A stretch of DNA of 64,000 nt from CAWACC01 sp964390695 (GCA_964390695.1 CAYMKI010000001.1:1-64000); one strand, 5' to 3'; shown: positions 28,051 through 37,628, counted from the first letter of the stretch. Notes: generated by a model from the letters alone, not told the origin. Numbers and translations: made by a program.

Positions 28051-31000
28051 TTATTCATTCATGATATGAATGCCGGGGATATCTTGCAATCCTCTCTCGA
28101 ATTCGGAGCTTTGACTTATTCCCCATCGGCTATCTATTTTTAAGCTTGCGCGAGCATGCCCATCCATCACAAAATCTATCTCTATAGGCAGATCGCCTTT
28201 ATGTTCTGTAAAAAGCTCTTTTAGCTTTAAAATATGGCTTAACCTTCCTTTGCAAAGATCAAATTTTAAAGAAAGCTTCAAGGGTTTTGATGGAACAGGG
28301 GGGGATTTCTTCTCAGGCATACTGGGTCCAGGCTTGGGTGTTTTAGGGTCTCTTTTATGTTGGGCAAAACGCGCTATAGTCATTTTAGCTTTATCAAAGG
28401 CTTCGTCGCAAGCCTGAACCATAGCCTCATCGGTCTTAGTGAGATCGCCCAACCACTTACAATCTAGCTTCAGAGCATGTTCCTTCTTATCCACACATAA
28501 AACAGCATAAAGCAGCTGGTTCTCTTTGAGCAATTGCTGATTTTCTTCGTAAAGTTCAGGCCATATCGGCAATTCATAACTCTCGGCACCATCGTTTATC
28601 ATCAGGATGGCAAATTTCTTCTGCGATTTCGAGGATATCCTAGTAACCACAGACTCCACAATAAAGGCCGCTCTAAATACATGGTTGTGATCCATGGTAT
28701 CTAGCTTACTTAATGGCACACAAGCTAATCGTGTAAGTAAATTTTTACAACTATCTAAAGGATGACCTGTTAAAAATAGCCCCAAAAGCTCTTTTTCTTT
28801 TAATAAAACATCCAGTTTCGAGGATTTATTTGTCACAGGCGGCGGCTGGCCAAACCGACCTTCATCTTGTTCGGAAATCTTGGCAAATAAACTCATATAT
28901 CCCTTGGCTTTATCCACCTGCTCACCGGCTGCAGACTCATACATCGGCTCTACACTTTCTCGCAAAGCATCACGACTCCAACCAATATAATCAAAACAAC
29001 CCGCATCCACCAAGTTTTCTATGGCTTTCTTGCCGACCTTTTTCAAATCGACTCTTTTAAAGAACTGGTAAAAGGTTTTGAACGGCCCCCTTTTATCTCT
29101 TTCGGCTAAAATAGCCTCGACCACTCCCGTGCCAATACCTTTGATGCCATTCATGGCAAAGCGGATACCCTGAGGGGTAGCCACAAATGTCAGGCCTGCT
29201 TCATTGATATCCGGAGGCAAAATAGCGATATCAAGAGCATGTGCTTCCCGAATAAACTTTGAAACCTTGCTTAGGTCATCGCAATCGCATGTCATCAAAG
29301 CAGCCATCCACTCTTTGGAATAGTTGGCTTTCAGATAAGCTGTCACATAAGAGAGAAAACCGTAGGCAGCGGCATGCGATTTGTTGAAACCATAAGCTGC
29401 AAATTTCTCCATCTTATCAAAGATACCCATGGAGATATCTTCTAGAATCCCTTTCTCCAAAGCCCCTTGGCGGAATTTCTCCCTTTGCTTGGCCATCTGG
29501 TCCATATCTTTTTTTCCCATCGCGCGGCGTAAGACGTCGCCCTCGCCAAGGGAATATCCCGCTAATTTGCTCGCGATCTGCATAACCTGCTCTTGGTAGA
29601 CCATGATACCATAAGTCTCAGATAAGATATCATTCAACCAGGGATGATCGTATTCTATAGGCTCGCGGCCATGCTTGCGGTTGATAAATGAAGGGATCAT
29701 ATCCATCGGACCCGGACGATAAAGAGCGCCCACAGCGATGATTTCCTCAAATTTATCCAAATGCAAATTTCTGGCCAGGTCTTGCATGCCTCCAGATTCT
29801 AGCTGGAATACACCCAGCGTCCTCCCTTGGTTCAACAGGTCAAACGTTGCTTTATCATTCAAGGGCAGGTTGATCCAATCAATCGATTTGCCTGTAGACA
29901 CGCGAATGGCGTTCACACACGTTTGTATCGCTGTAAGAGTTTTGAGGCCTAAAAAGTCGACCTTCAGCATTCCAACCATCTCCACGGGCTTCATCGAGTA
30001 CTGTGTGACAGGCATATCGGTATCTTTGGCATTGCACAGAGGAATATGCTCTAGCAGAGGGTCGCCGCTGATAATAATACCTGCGGCATGAATGCCGGTG
30101 TTTCTGATCGAGCCTTCCAGCTTCATCCCGACATCTATGATGCGTCTGGCATCTGCATCCTGCTCATACATAGACTTCAGGTCAAGATCTTTTTCGAGGG
30201 CTTTCTCCAATGTAATATTGAGGTCTTCGGGAACTAATTTAGCGATCTCATTCACTTTAGATAAAGGAACACTGAGCACCCTGCCCACGTCCTTGATGGC
30301 CATGCGGGCTTTCATCGTGCCGAAGGTGATGATTTGAGCTATGTTGTCTTTGCCATATTTTTCCAAAGTATAGCGGATCACTTCGCCGCGCCGGTCCATG
30401 CAAATATCCACGTCGATATCGGGATAGGAGATACGCTCGGGATTGATGAAACGCTCGAAGAACAAATGAAATCTGATCGGTTCTATATCGGTGACGCCTA
30501 TCAGATACAGAATGATGGATCCTGCACCTGAACCCCTGCCGGGTCCCATGGGGATGCCGTTTTGTTTGGCCCAGTTGATAAAATCGCCGACGATCAGCAG
30601 ATAATCGCCCATGCCTTTAGGCACGATGATATTCATCTCATAGGAAAGACGGTCCCTTACCACCTGCATCGGTTCTTTATCCGGAAACAGCTCCTTTATT
30701 TTATCCAAGCGATCCTGTGTATATCGTTTACTAATACCTTCCTCACAGAGCTGCCACAGATAATCCTCTACAGCTTTTACCTGCTCTTCTTTTGTATAGG
30801 TTTTATTTTCCAAGGCAGGTGGGATAAATATGGGATAGTGCTTGGATTTCAGATCTAATTCAACATGACACTTTTCTGCGATAACCAAAGAGTTGCTGAT
30901 AGCTTCCGGAATGTCTGCAAAAAGTTCCTGCATTTGCCCAGGGGACTTAAAATACAGCTCATGCGAAGCATAGGTCAAACGTTTAGGATTGGGCTTGCGA

Positions 31001-31797
31001 TATTTGGGATTGCCCAATGAGTCCTTTTCCCAGATTTCACAAGGCTCTCCGGACTGGACATTTAGCAAGATTTCATGCGCCCGCCAATCTTCGCGTTGGA
31101 TGTAGTGGCTGTCATTCGTAGCCACTAGAGGAATACCCAATTTCTGCGAAGCCTCTATCAAAAAGGCGTTTACGGTGTTTTGCTTCTGAATATAACTTTG
31201 ATAATTCGGATATAGCCACGTTTCCTGCTGCATGCCATCCCGGAAGATATCATCTTCGCTCATCGAATGGCGCATAAGCTCTAAATAGTAATCCTCGCCG
31301 AAGATGTCGCGATGCCATTTAATGATCTCTATGGCTGCTTCAGAAGACCCTGAAAGAATCTCTTGAGCCAAGCGGCTGTTCACACAACCGGAAAGGCAGA
31401 TAATGCCTTCCGAAAACTTTTTTAGAAGCTCATTATCGATCCTCGGATTGTAATAAAATCCTTCTAGATAGCCCAAAGAGGAAAGCTTGCACAAATTTTT
31501 ATAGCCGGCATTGTTTTTGGCCAAAAGCGTCAGATGATAACTGGCCCTGTTGCCGCTCTCCTTTTTTTTCTCTATACGGGAACCCGGAGCCACATAAATT
31601 TCACAGCCGATAATGGGTTTCAGCTTTAGCTCTTTGCAAGCTTTATAAAATTCGACCGCACCAAATAGGTTTCCATGATCCGTCAAAGCGCAGGCCGGCA
31701 TACCGAATTCGGCGGCGCTCTTGGTAATCTCTTCTATGGATGCTGTTGCATCTAGAATGGAATATTGGGAATGAACGTGTAAAGGAACCCATGTCAT
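28051..31797 (-). CDS. dnaE: DNA polymerase III alpha subunit
   Basis: The main replicative polymerase, 1248 residues. The PHP domain opens the protein (WVPLHVHSQYSILDA, ALTDHGNLFG). The catalytic palm has GPGRGSGAGSIILYLIGVTDIEP broken over two loops and PDIDVDICMDRRGEVI with the catalytic aspartates. Then come IRNTGIHAAGIIISG and VYQEQVMQIA, a helix-hairpin-helix (INGIKGIGTGVVEAIL-like) and an OB fold. The ATG at 31797 is preferred because the upstream in-frame start is a TTG and family members start at MxxVxLHxH. The C-terminus carries an extra Pro/Lys-rich linker (KTPKPGPSMPEKKSPPVPSK) before a final domain. It is transcribed alone, 164 bp upstream of the BrkB gene. Confidence 0.96.
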   Translation of the reverse strand: MTWVPLHVHSQYSILDATASIEEITKSAAEFGMPACALTDHGNLFGAVEFYKACKELKLKPIIGCEIYVAPGSRIEKKKESGNRASYHLTLLAKNNAGYKNLCKLSSLGYLEGFYYNPRIDNELLKKFSEGIICLSGCVNSRLAQEILSGSSEAAIEIIKWHRDIFGEDYYLELMRHSMSEDDIFRDGMQQETWLYPNYQSYIQKQNTVNAFLIEASQKLGIPLVATNDSHYIQREDWRAHEILLNVQSGEPCEIWEKDSLGNPKYRKPNPKRLTYASHELYFKSPGQMQELFADIPEAISNSLVIAEKCHVELDLKSKHYPIFIPPALENKTYTKEEQVKAVEDYLWQLCEEGISKRYTQDRLDKIKELFPDKEPMQVVRDRLSYEMNIIVPKGMGDYLLIVGDFINWAKQNGIPMGPGRGSGAGSIILYLIGVTDIEPIRFHLFFERFINPERISYPDIDVDICMDRRGEVIRYTLEKYGKDNIAQIITFGTMKARMAIKDVGRVLSVPLSKVNEIAKLVPEDLNITLEKALEKDLDLKSMYEQDADARRIIDVGMKLEGSIRNTGIHAAGIIISGDPLLEHIPLCNAKDTDMPVTQYSMKPVEMVGMLKVDFLGLKTLTAIQTCVNAIRVSTGKSIDWINLPLNDKATFDLLNQGRTLGVFQLESGGMQDLARNLHLDKFEEIIAVGALYRPGPMDMIPSFINRKHGREPIEYDHPWLNDILSETYGIMVYQEQVMQIASKLAGYSLGEGDVLRRAMGKKDMDQMAKQREKFRQGALEKGILEDISMGIFDKMEKFAAYGFNKSHAAAYGFLSYVTAYLKANYSKEWMAALMTCDCDDLSKVSKFIREAHALDIAILPPDINEAGLTFVATPQGIRFAMNGIKGIGTGVVEAILAERDKRGPFKTFYQFFKRVDLKKVGKKAIENLVDAGCFDYIGWSRDALRESVEPMYESAAGEQVDKAKGYMSLFAKISEQDEGRFGQPPPVTNKSSKLDVLLKEKELLGLFLTGHPLDSCKNLLTRLACVPLSKLDTMDHNHVFRAAFIVESVVTRISSKSQKKFAILMINDGAESYELPIWPELYEENQQLLKENQLLYAVLCVDKKEHALKLDCKWLGDLTKTDEAMVQACDEAFDKAKMTIARFAQHKRDPKTPKPGPSMPEKKSPPVPSKPLKLSLKFDLCKGRLSHILKLKELFTEHKGDLPIEIDFVMDGHARASLKIDSRWGISQSSEFERGLQDIPGIHIMNE

Positions 31798-32167
31798 AGC
31801 AAACAATCACTAAATATAGGCGATGTGCGACTTTACTATGCGATCTTTTCTAGGGTTTCGCACCAGAAAAGATCGCAAAAAAACAACACATGCAAATTAA
31901 AATATAGTTAACAAAACGACGGGTCTGCGCAATGTTTTTGAACGAAACGAAACAAAAGTGCAAAGACATGTCATTGAGTGATTTTATCATAACGGTATTT
32001 TGTATCATAGATGATGAATTAAAAAAATGCTCAATGGCAAGAAATTGCGTCTAAATCAAAAAAATAATTCAAACTACATTCAGTCAATTAACGAACATGA
32101 GATATATTTAGGTTGCAAAAAAAAGTATATATAGACTAGACTAAGGTTGGTTAACAAGGAATGTATT
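31798..32167. other. 370-bp divergent region, dnaE / toxin-antitoxin
   Basis: It holds the promoters of dnaE (leftward) and the antitoxin gene (rightward). There is a perfect inverted repeat at 31840-31876 near dnaE and an A8-GTATATAT block at 32117-32132, 35 nt before the antitoxin ATG. No coding frame is supported. Confidence 0.6.
31840..31876. promoter_or_regulatory. Perfect 12-bp inverted repeat upstream of dnaE
   Basis: Arms GCGATCTTTTCT (31840-31851) and AGAAAAGATCGC (31865-31876) are separated by 13 nt. It starts about 43 bp upstream of the dnaE ATG, so the transcript leader could carry it. It could be an operator, a leader hairpin, or a terminator shielding dnaE; the sequence does not say which. 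Confidence 0.4.
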
Positions 32168-32398
32168 ATGAGAATGGTCAATATCTATGAAGCCAAAACG
32201 CATTTCTCCAAATTGATCCATGACGTCGCCGAAGGCAATGAAATAATCATCGCTATGGCCGGTAAACCTGTGGCTAAATTAGGCCCGATTAAGACAAAAA
32301 CGACAAGGTGCTTTGGAGTACTCAAAGGTAAAATTAAAATCGCTGAAGACTTTGATGCCCCCTTGTCTGACGAGTTTCTTGCAGATTTTGAGGGTTAA
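32168..32398 (+). CDS. Antitoxin, Phd/YefM family
   Basis: A 76-residue protein beginning MRMVNIYEAKTHFSKLI, the classic Phd/YefM N-terminal DNA-binding pattern, followed by EGNEIIIAMAGKPVAKLGPI. The C-terminal tail (FGVLKGKIKIAEDFDAPLSD) is the toxin-neutralising type. The ATG at 32168 is chosen over an in-frame TTG at 32147 because AAGGA lies at the right distance upstream. Its stop is 7 bp before the PIN toxin. Such antitoxins repress their own operon, so the upstream AT-rich block may hold its operator. Confidence 0.9.
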   Translation: MRMVNIYEAKTHFSKLIHDVAEGNEIIIAMAGKPVAKLGPIKTKTTRCFGVLKGKIKIAEDFDAPLSDEFLADFEG

Positions 32399-32405
32399 AG
32401 ACATT

Positions 32406-32801
32406 ATGCGATTACTCTTGGATACGCATATTTTTCTATGGTGCGTGAATGGCGATAAAAAACTTACAAAATCAACCCAATCAAGAATTATTAGTGCAGA
32501 TGAGGTCTATGTAAGCAGTGCATCCATATGGGAAATCACCATTAAAATTAAGCTGAATAAACTGCAGGGCAACGTGAATGAAATTGTAGCAGCTATTGAA
32601 AAAAGCGGGTTTTTAGAATTGCCTATCACATTCTCGCACGCTGCTGCTGTGGCTAACCTGCCTGATATTCACCGAGATCCCTTCGATCGAATACTGATAG
32701 CACAATCCATTACAGAACCGTTGACTTTTATAACAGCTGATGAACAAATCAAGAATTATTCTTCACTTGTTGAAGTCGTTAGCGTCAACCCGACTTTATG
32801 A
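32406..32801 (+). CDS. PIN-domain toxin (VapC-like ribonuclease)
   Basis: A 131-residue protein with the PIN active-site acids: D6 in RLLLDTHIFLW, E43 in SIWEITIKI, D94 in HRDPFDRILIAQ and D112 in ITADEQI. The ATG at 32406 is preferred; a longer frame would run back through the antitoxin and only adds non-homologous residues. PIN toxins cleave RNA when free of antitoxin. Its last six bases overlap the 3' end of the convergent uhpC gene. The pair is most likely an addiction module gained by transfer. Confidence 0.9.
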   Translation: MRLLLDTHIFLWCVNGDKKLTKSTQSRIISADEVYVSSASIWEITIKIKLNKLQGNVNEIVAAIEKSGFLELPITFSHAAAVANLPDIHRDPFDRILIAQSITEPLTFITADEQIKNYSSLVEVVSVNPTL

Positions 32802-34286
32802 ATCCTCAGCGGTAGCCGTTGCAAGTACAGGTTCCACGGTCTTAGGCTTACGTTTGATTTCTTTGACATTCCAAGTGGGTATCAACAGCAACGTTCCCAT
32901 CACACTGCACACCAGCAACGTAATGAAAAAAGCATCCCATCCATAAATTTGTGTAATCTTGCTGAGCGGATAACCAGCCGCTGCCGCACCTACATAAGAA
33001 ACGCAGCTAACAAAACCATTAGCCGTTGCCGCAGCCTTTTTATGAGAATACTCCACGGCGCAAATACCGATCAACATCTGAGGGCCAAACACCGAAAATC
33101 CGATACACGCTAAAGCAAGGCCGTCCAGCCATCCGTAGGCGTCCCCTGTAGGCACATACCAAAAAAAGGCGATAGAACATAAAGCCAACAACGTAAAGAT
33201 CACGTTGACAGGCCCTCTCTTGGCTCCAAAAATCTTATCCGATGCCCAGCCTGCTGCCAAATTTCCACAAAATCCACCCACATCAAACATCGAAACGGTA
33301 CCGTTCGCCAGAAAATTGCTCGTATATCCTTTGTTTTCCAAAAGATATAAAGCCGTCCAATCATTGACCCCTGTTCGAATGACATACACAAAAAAGTAGG
33401 CCGCAGCCAGCAACCAAATGAATTTGTTTTTTAATACATATTCTACCAAACGTTCCCGCAGTCCAAGCTCTTTTTCTAGTTCTTCTTGATTTTTGATTTG
33501 GCCATAATCATTGCGAAACAGCTCAATCGGTGGCAAACCTAAAGACTGCGGCGTATCCCGTAATCGATTAATCAGAAAGAGGCCGCCGAAAATGCACAAG
33601 ACCCCCGGCACATACATCGCCACACGCCAACCGGAAGGGATCATATGCATGAAATCTTCGGGAATCAATCCCGAGCTTTTTAAAATCAGCGGCAAGCTCA
33701 TGCAAGCCCCAACTATCCAAGGAGTCAGTCCTGCGCCTATGTTATGCGATATGTTCCAAGTTGACCACCAAGAGCCCCGCTCAGATTGAGAGTACCAATG
33801 GGTCAAAAATCGAGCACATGGAGGCCAGCCACACCCCTGAAACCAACCGTTGAGCCCCCAAAATAAAGCGAAGAAGAAAAAGGAAGAAGAAAGCCCAAAG
33901 CATATATTTAATATACCTGTCATAATCAGTCCAAACGCCATGAAATAGCGGGGATTCGACCTGTCCGACAAAATTCCACATGTAAATTTACTTATTCCAT
34001 AAGAAATCGCAAGTATGCTTCCGAGCATTCCCAATTCACTTTTATCGTACTGCAAATCCGCAATAATGCCCGGCATGGCAAAGGTAAAACTCTTTCTCGT
34101 GAAGTAATAAAACACATAACCGATCAACATGGAGTACAAGATACGAAACCGCCAGTATTTGTAGACAGCTTTCACTTCTTCCTGATCTTGAATAGGCTCT
34201 ATATGCTGAGCGGGTTTAAAAATATTAAAAATCGACTTCAAGGAAAATCTCCTGATTTGCTGACATAAAAAACTAGAGTATAACAA
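32796..34286 (-). CDS. uhpC: UhpC-like sugar-phosphate:phosphate antiporter (MFS)
   Basis: A 496-residue major facilitator protein of the organophosphate:phosphate antiporter family with about 12 membrane segments. Signature-like parts are YFTRKSFTFAMPGI, LSDRSNPRYFMAFGLI, and the Gly-Arg loop SERGSWWSTWNISHNIGAGL. Chlamydiae use a UhpC-type carrier to bring host glucose-6-phosphate in exchange for phosphate (family knowledge). An N-terminal cytoplasmic extension of about 45 residues and a Thr/Ala-rich C-tail frame the core. It is convergent with the toxin (6-bp overlap) and divergent from the FHA gene. Confidence 0.88.
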   Translation of the reverse strand: MLYSSFLCQQIRRFSLKSIFNIFKPAQHIEPIQDQEEVKAVYKYWRFRILYSMLIGYVFYYFTRKSFTFAMPGIIADLQYDKSELGMLGSILAISYGISKFTCGILSDRSNPRYFMAFGLIMTGILNICFGLSSSFFFFALFWGLNGWFQGCGWPPCARFLTHWYSQSERGSWWSTWNISHNIGAGLTPWIVGACMSLPLILKSSGLIPEDFMHMIPSGWRVAMYVPGVLCIFGGLFLINRLRDTPQSLGLPPIELFRNDYGQIKNQEELEKELGLRERLVEYVLKNKFIWLLAAAYFFVYVIRTGVNDWTALYLLENKGYTSNFLANGTVSMFDVGGFCGNLAAGWASDKIFGAKRGPVNVIFTLLALCSIAFFWYVPTGDAYGWLDGLALACIGFSVFGPQMLIGICAVEYSHKKAAATANGFVSCVSYVGAAAAGYPLSKITQIYGWDAFFITLLVCSVMGTLLLIPTWNVKEIKRKPKTVEPVLATATAEDS

Positions 34287-34419
34287 ATTAAGGTATTCGA
34301 TTCAATAACTATATATAGGTTTTTCCCTATAAGGATTTTTCACAACTCGACATTGCCATCTTTCTGATGGCTCATATGGAATATACCAAGAAAAAAATGT
34401 GTATTTTTGTTATATTTGG

Positions 34420-34448
34420 TTGACGGTCGGCTTTTATTGTGATAGAAC
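34420..34448 (+). promoter_or_regulatory. Candidate housekeeping promoter for the FHA gene
   Basis: TTGACG at 34420-34425 and TAGAAC at 34443-34448 are separated by 17 bp, close to the sigma-70-type consensus (5/6 and 4/6). They lie about 55 bp upstream of the FHA gene's ATG. A GGGGAG at about 34480 is too far from the ATG to be a ribosome site. Confidence 0.4.
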
Positions 34449-34503
34449 TGCGATTCTATACCTGGATTACTGCATTTAGGGGAGCATTTACTGGTATTTT
34501 TAT

Positions 34504-37236
34504 ATGATTAAGCTCACACTCAACCCACATTCCGATAAGGAAATTAAACAATTTCAAAAGAATCTTATTTTGATTGGATCCTGTGAGAGCGCAGATATTT
34601 CTTTGCCGGGAGAAAATCTTGAACCTTCGCACATCAAAATAGAACAAAAAGCTGACGACTACTATATCATTAATGTAGCTAACGATCCATTCACCACCTT
34701 AAATGGGATGCCCTTTGGTAAAAAGAAATTAGCCAATAATGATGTCATTCAAATCGGAAATACAGATATTCAATTTAATACCGATAACAACGTCGACAAA
34801 GAACTGAGGGATCCTCCCTCCCAGACTGACGCCATTAAAACCACTCCTCAAGAACATTGGCTGGATACCAGCGAAGAAAAATTGCAGGAACTCATCGAAA
34901 ATAAAATCCATGAAAAAAGCCATGAACCTTCCTTGGCATCTCATAATTTCTCTCCTTCTAACAACAACATAGCCGATTCTGCTCTAAATACCCCTTCCTC
35001 GTTGGATGACGAATATCAAGAAGAAGACATCGAAGAAGAAAGCTATGAAGAAAATGCCTGGGAAGACAGCGAGCTCCAAGAGCTGATCAATGAAGTCAAT
35101 CAATTGGAACTCGAACAAGAGTTTGCGCAAGAATCCCCTCAAGAAGAATCCACACAGTCTACACACCTACCTCAACCGCCTGTGCCACCCATAATTTTGA
35201 AAGATAAAAAAAATCTGGCAGAAACCACAAGTACCATAACTCCACAAAAAAATCACAAAGGATCTTTAAAAGACGCCTATTTAAGCGAATTTGATGATGA
35301 AAGCGAAAGCTGGAACCAACACAAAAAAAAGAGCCCTATAGAATCCACAAACCCCATAAAGGCCAATTTTAAAACCATCGGAATTGCCCTTTCAGCTTTT
35401 CTAATTATATTCATATCGACTCTACTGATACTTTTTTTCCACCTACGCGCAAAACACATTGAAGACGAGTTAGATGCCGCAGAAGGCATCGCCGATATCG
35501 CCATGGCCCTCTCTTTCGCTCAATTAAACCATGTCAAGCCTCTTAACCAAAATTGGTCGGATCCCGATTTTCTCAAAAACAATCTGATGGCTGTTTTAGC
35601 TTCGGAATATTCTCCTGCTTATTTCTTTGAAAATCATGGGCAATTCAGAAACAACGAATATTCCCTCAGAATTTACTCCAGTGCCGATTTATCCCAATTC
35701 CTAATCATCGCCCAACCTTCTCCTAATCTGCTTCAATGGTTGGTTCCAAAAGCCTCTATTTTAGTAGATTCCAAATCCATGGAATTGCGCAGAACAACTG
35801 ATTTGAAGTCGCTCAATAGGCTTTTATTGAATCCCAATACCCTTGAAGGCATGAATGCAGTAGAAGTCAACAACCTGATTAAACAGGGTGAAATTATCTC
35901 ATTCCATTCCATGTCTCGTCAGGGAAAAGATCTAGGGTATATTTTTGCAAAAGCCATGTCCTTGGTCAGACCTGGAGCCGAAAACGCTATCTACAATGCC
36001 CCAAGATATTACCCCTTCAGCGAAACCTTTTTAAGAAAAGCCCTGATGATTACCGACAACTTCATCAATCCCTATGAAAGAAGTCTAATTCAAGAAGAAA
36101 TCAGACAACTAGACAAATACCCGAATTTAGTGCTTTACACCACTAAAGGCCTTAAATGGCTGCAAAAGGCTCAAAAAGCCATGAGCATCCTGTATCCGAC
36201 CAACCATTTCTTGTACGCAACCATACAATTAAACCCGCAAGGAAAAATTATCGACAGCCATTTGCTTATGGAAAATAAATCTTCGTCATCTAGTGACGAT
36301 GAAGATCTCGCCGAACTGACCTTCCTTATGGAGCAGGGTGAGCAGAATGACCTGTTTGAAATCGAATTCAATGATGCCAATGACGATGAAATGCCATCTC
36401 CATTCCACGAAATACCTGATCACACACCGGTTACCTATCAAGGAAAAACTTCCCCAGAGACCCAGCGCCATCTATACAAAGATGCACAGCGTTTTTCAAC
36501 CTCCAAAGATCAAGATATCCTCTTCTCAGAATTTGAGCTCAAAAAACTATTCGAAACTAAGCATCATGAGGATATACTTCTACTTTTAAAGAACCTAGAA
36601 AATCTGCTGCGCAGCGGTGAAAGTCGATATCACAATGACCCTTTACAATTGGAAAAAAATCAGGCGGCTATCAGCTTCATCGCAGAACTGACCAGGATTA
36701 TGCAGCAATATCAAGAGGCTAAAAAACAAAACACCTCCACCTCTACTACTGAACTCAATGCGCTCCGAGAACCTTATTCAGATATGCCTGAAGCTAATTT
36801 TCTTGCTTATACAAAAGCTGTTGGCACTCAAGCACAGGAGACACCTCATCCCGACATAGCAACATTCCAACCCACAGCGATAAAATCCTTCGAATCCGAA
36901 ATTCAAGCTCATCTGTCTCATATCGAAAATTCCGAACATCTGCAAGAATTAGAACGTAACGTGACCAGAGCTGTCTCTCTAATTACTTTTGACAAAGTCT
37001 CCGACACAAAAAAACTCGTCTACTTTCAAAATGAAATCCACTATACCGTCCTTGAAAAACTAAACGCTTTTCTACTGTCCAACGAAAAAACGCTGCCTAA
37101 CAAAGAATTTATCGCAGAAAATAGACCGATTTTGGCAAATATCCTTAAAACTGCTTGGGTGATCGACCCAGATGAATTTGACTTCTACTTAAATGAGTTC
37201 GACCTGCGTCTGCAGGAACTTTCAACTTCAGAGTAA
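34504..37236 (+). CDS. FHA-domain single-pass membrane protein, possibly SctD/CdsD-like
   Basis: A 910-residue protein. Residues about 1-95 are a forkhead-associated domain (LILIGSCESADISLPG, EPSHIKIEQ, TTLNGMPFGKKKLANNDVIQIG). FHA domains bind phosphothreonine. A long acidic, Gln/Glu-rich linker (about 100-285) follows, then one membrane helix (about 290-313, IGIALSAFLIIFISTLLILF). A 590-residue, mainly helical C-terminal part completes it. Cytoplasmic FHA, membrane helix and large outer part is the plan of the chlamydial T3SS inner-ring protein CdsD. I see no clear BON or ring-building motif, so this is only a suggestion, supported by the nearby T3SS operon. Transcribed alone from a candidate promoter. 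Confidence 0.72.
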   Translation: MIKLTLNPHSDKEIKQFQKNLILIGSCESADISLPGENLEPSHIKIEQKADDYYIINVANDPFTTLNGMPFGKKKLANNDVIQIGNTDIQFNTDNNVDKELRDPPSQTDAIKTTPQEHWLDTSEEKLQELIENKIHEKSHEPSLASHNFSPSNNNIADSALNTPSSLDDEYQEEDIEEESYEENAWEDSELQELINEVNQLELEQEFAQESPQEESTQSTHLPQPPVPPIILKDKKNLAETTSTITPQKNHKGSLKDAYLSEFDDESESWNQHKKKSPIESTNPIKANFKTIGIALSAFLIIFISTLLILFFHLRAKHIEDELDAAEGIADIAMALSFAQLNHVKPLNQNWSDPDFLKNNLMAVLASEYSPAYFFENHGQFRNNEYSLRIYSSADLSQFLIIAQPSPNLLQWLVPKASILVDSKSMELRRTTDLKSLNRLLLNPNTLEGMNAVEVNNLIKQGEIISFHSMSRQGKDLGYIFAKAMSLVRPGAENAIYNAPRYYPFSETFLRKALMITDNFINPYERSLIQEEIRQLDKYPNLVLYTTKGLKWLQKAQKAMSILYPTNHFLYATIQLNPQGKIIDSHLLMENKSSSSSDDEDLAELTFLMEQGEQNDLFEIEFNDANDDEMPSPFHEIPDHTPVTYQGKTSPETQRHLYKDAQRFSTSKDQDILFSEFELKKLFETKHHEDILLLLKNLENLLRSGESRYHNDPLQLEKNQAAISFIAELTRIMQQYQEAKKQNTSTSTTELNALREPYSDMPEANFLAYTKAVGTQAQETPHPDIATFQPTAIKSFESEIQAHLSHIENSEHLQELERNVTRAVSLITFDKVSDTKKLVYFQNEIHYTVLEKLNAFLLSNEKTLPNKEFIAENRPILANILKTAWVIDPDEFDFYLNEFDLRLQELSTSE

Positions 37237-37243
37237 TTAACTC

Positions 37244-37277
37244 ACCTTACGCTGCCTCTGACGCGGCTGCGTAAGGT
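37244..37277. terminator. Hairpin between convergent genes, likely bidirectional terminator
   Basis: Perfect 9-bp arms ACCTTACGC (37244-37252) and GCGTAAGGT (37269-37277) lie directly between the FHA stop at 37236 and the stop of the convergent small membrane gene at 37284. The right side is followed by AAGTCTTTAA, a weak T-run. Confidence 0.5.
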
Positions 37278-37283
37278 AAGTCT

Positions 37284-37628
37284 TTAATGCGTATCTTCAA
37301 GATGGATTCTGCGCACGAAGCGATGATATATGGGTGAAAAGACAATCGCCATGGCGATTAGAAATATAATTCCGCTGTATAAAGCATAAAATCCAGCAAA
37401 TAGCTTGCCACTGTCGTGGTGAAGGGGGTCTAAAGGTCCCATACCGGACAAAATCATCGACGCATTCACAAAAGAATCCAACCAAGACATATTTTCTGTA
37501 TAGTGATATCCTAATATCCCTATGAACAAGGATGTCAGCATAATCGCGGTTCCAATGGTAAAATTAAAGGCGAGCTTTTTTATGAAAATATGGTTATGGG
37601 ACGCTTTATAGGGTATTTTTCCATTCAT
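37284..37628 (-). CDS. Small two-helix membrane protein with channel-like pore loop
   Basis: A 114-residue protein with two membrane helices (about 18-42 and 76-99) and a short re-entrant-looking segment between them, WLDSFVNASMILSGMGPLDP. The helix-loop-helix spacing and the SGMG at 61-64 resemble the pore of two-helix potassium channels, where the filter reads T-V-G-Y-G. The Tyr is Met here and the following Asp is displaced, so conduction is uncertain. It is convergent with the FHA gene. It ends in a basic-then-acidic tail. It may equally be an unrelated membrane protein; I would not give it a name. Confidence 0.6.
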   Translation of the reverse strand: MNGKIPYKASHNHIFIKKLAFNFTIGTAIMLTSLFIGILGYHYTENMSWLDSFVNASMILSGMGPLDPLHHDSGKLFAGFYALYSGIIFLIAMAIVFSPIYHRFVRRIHLEDTH

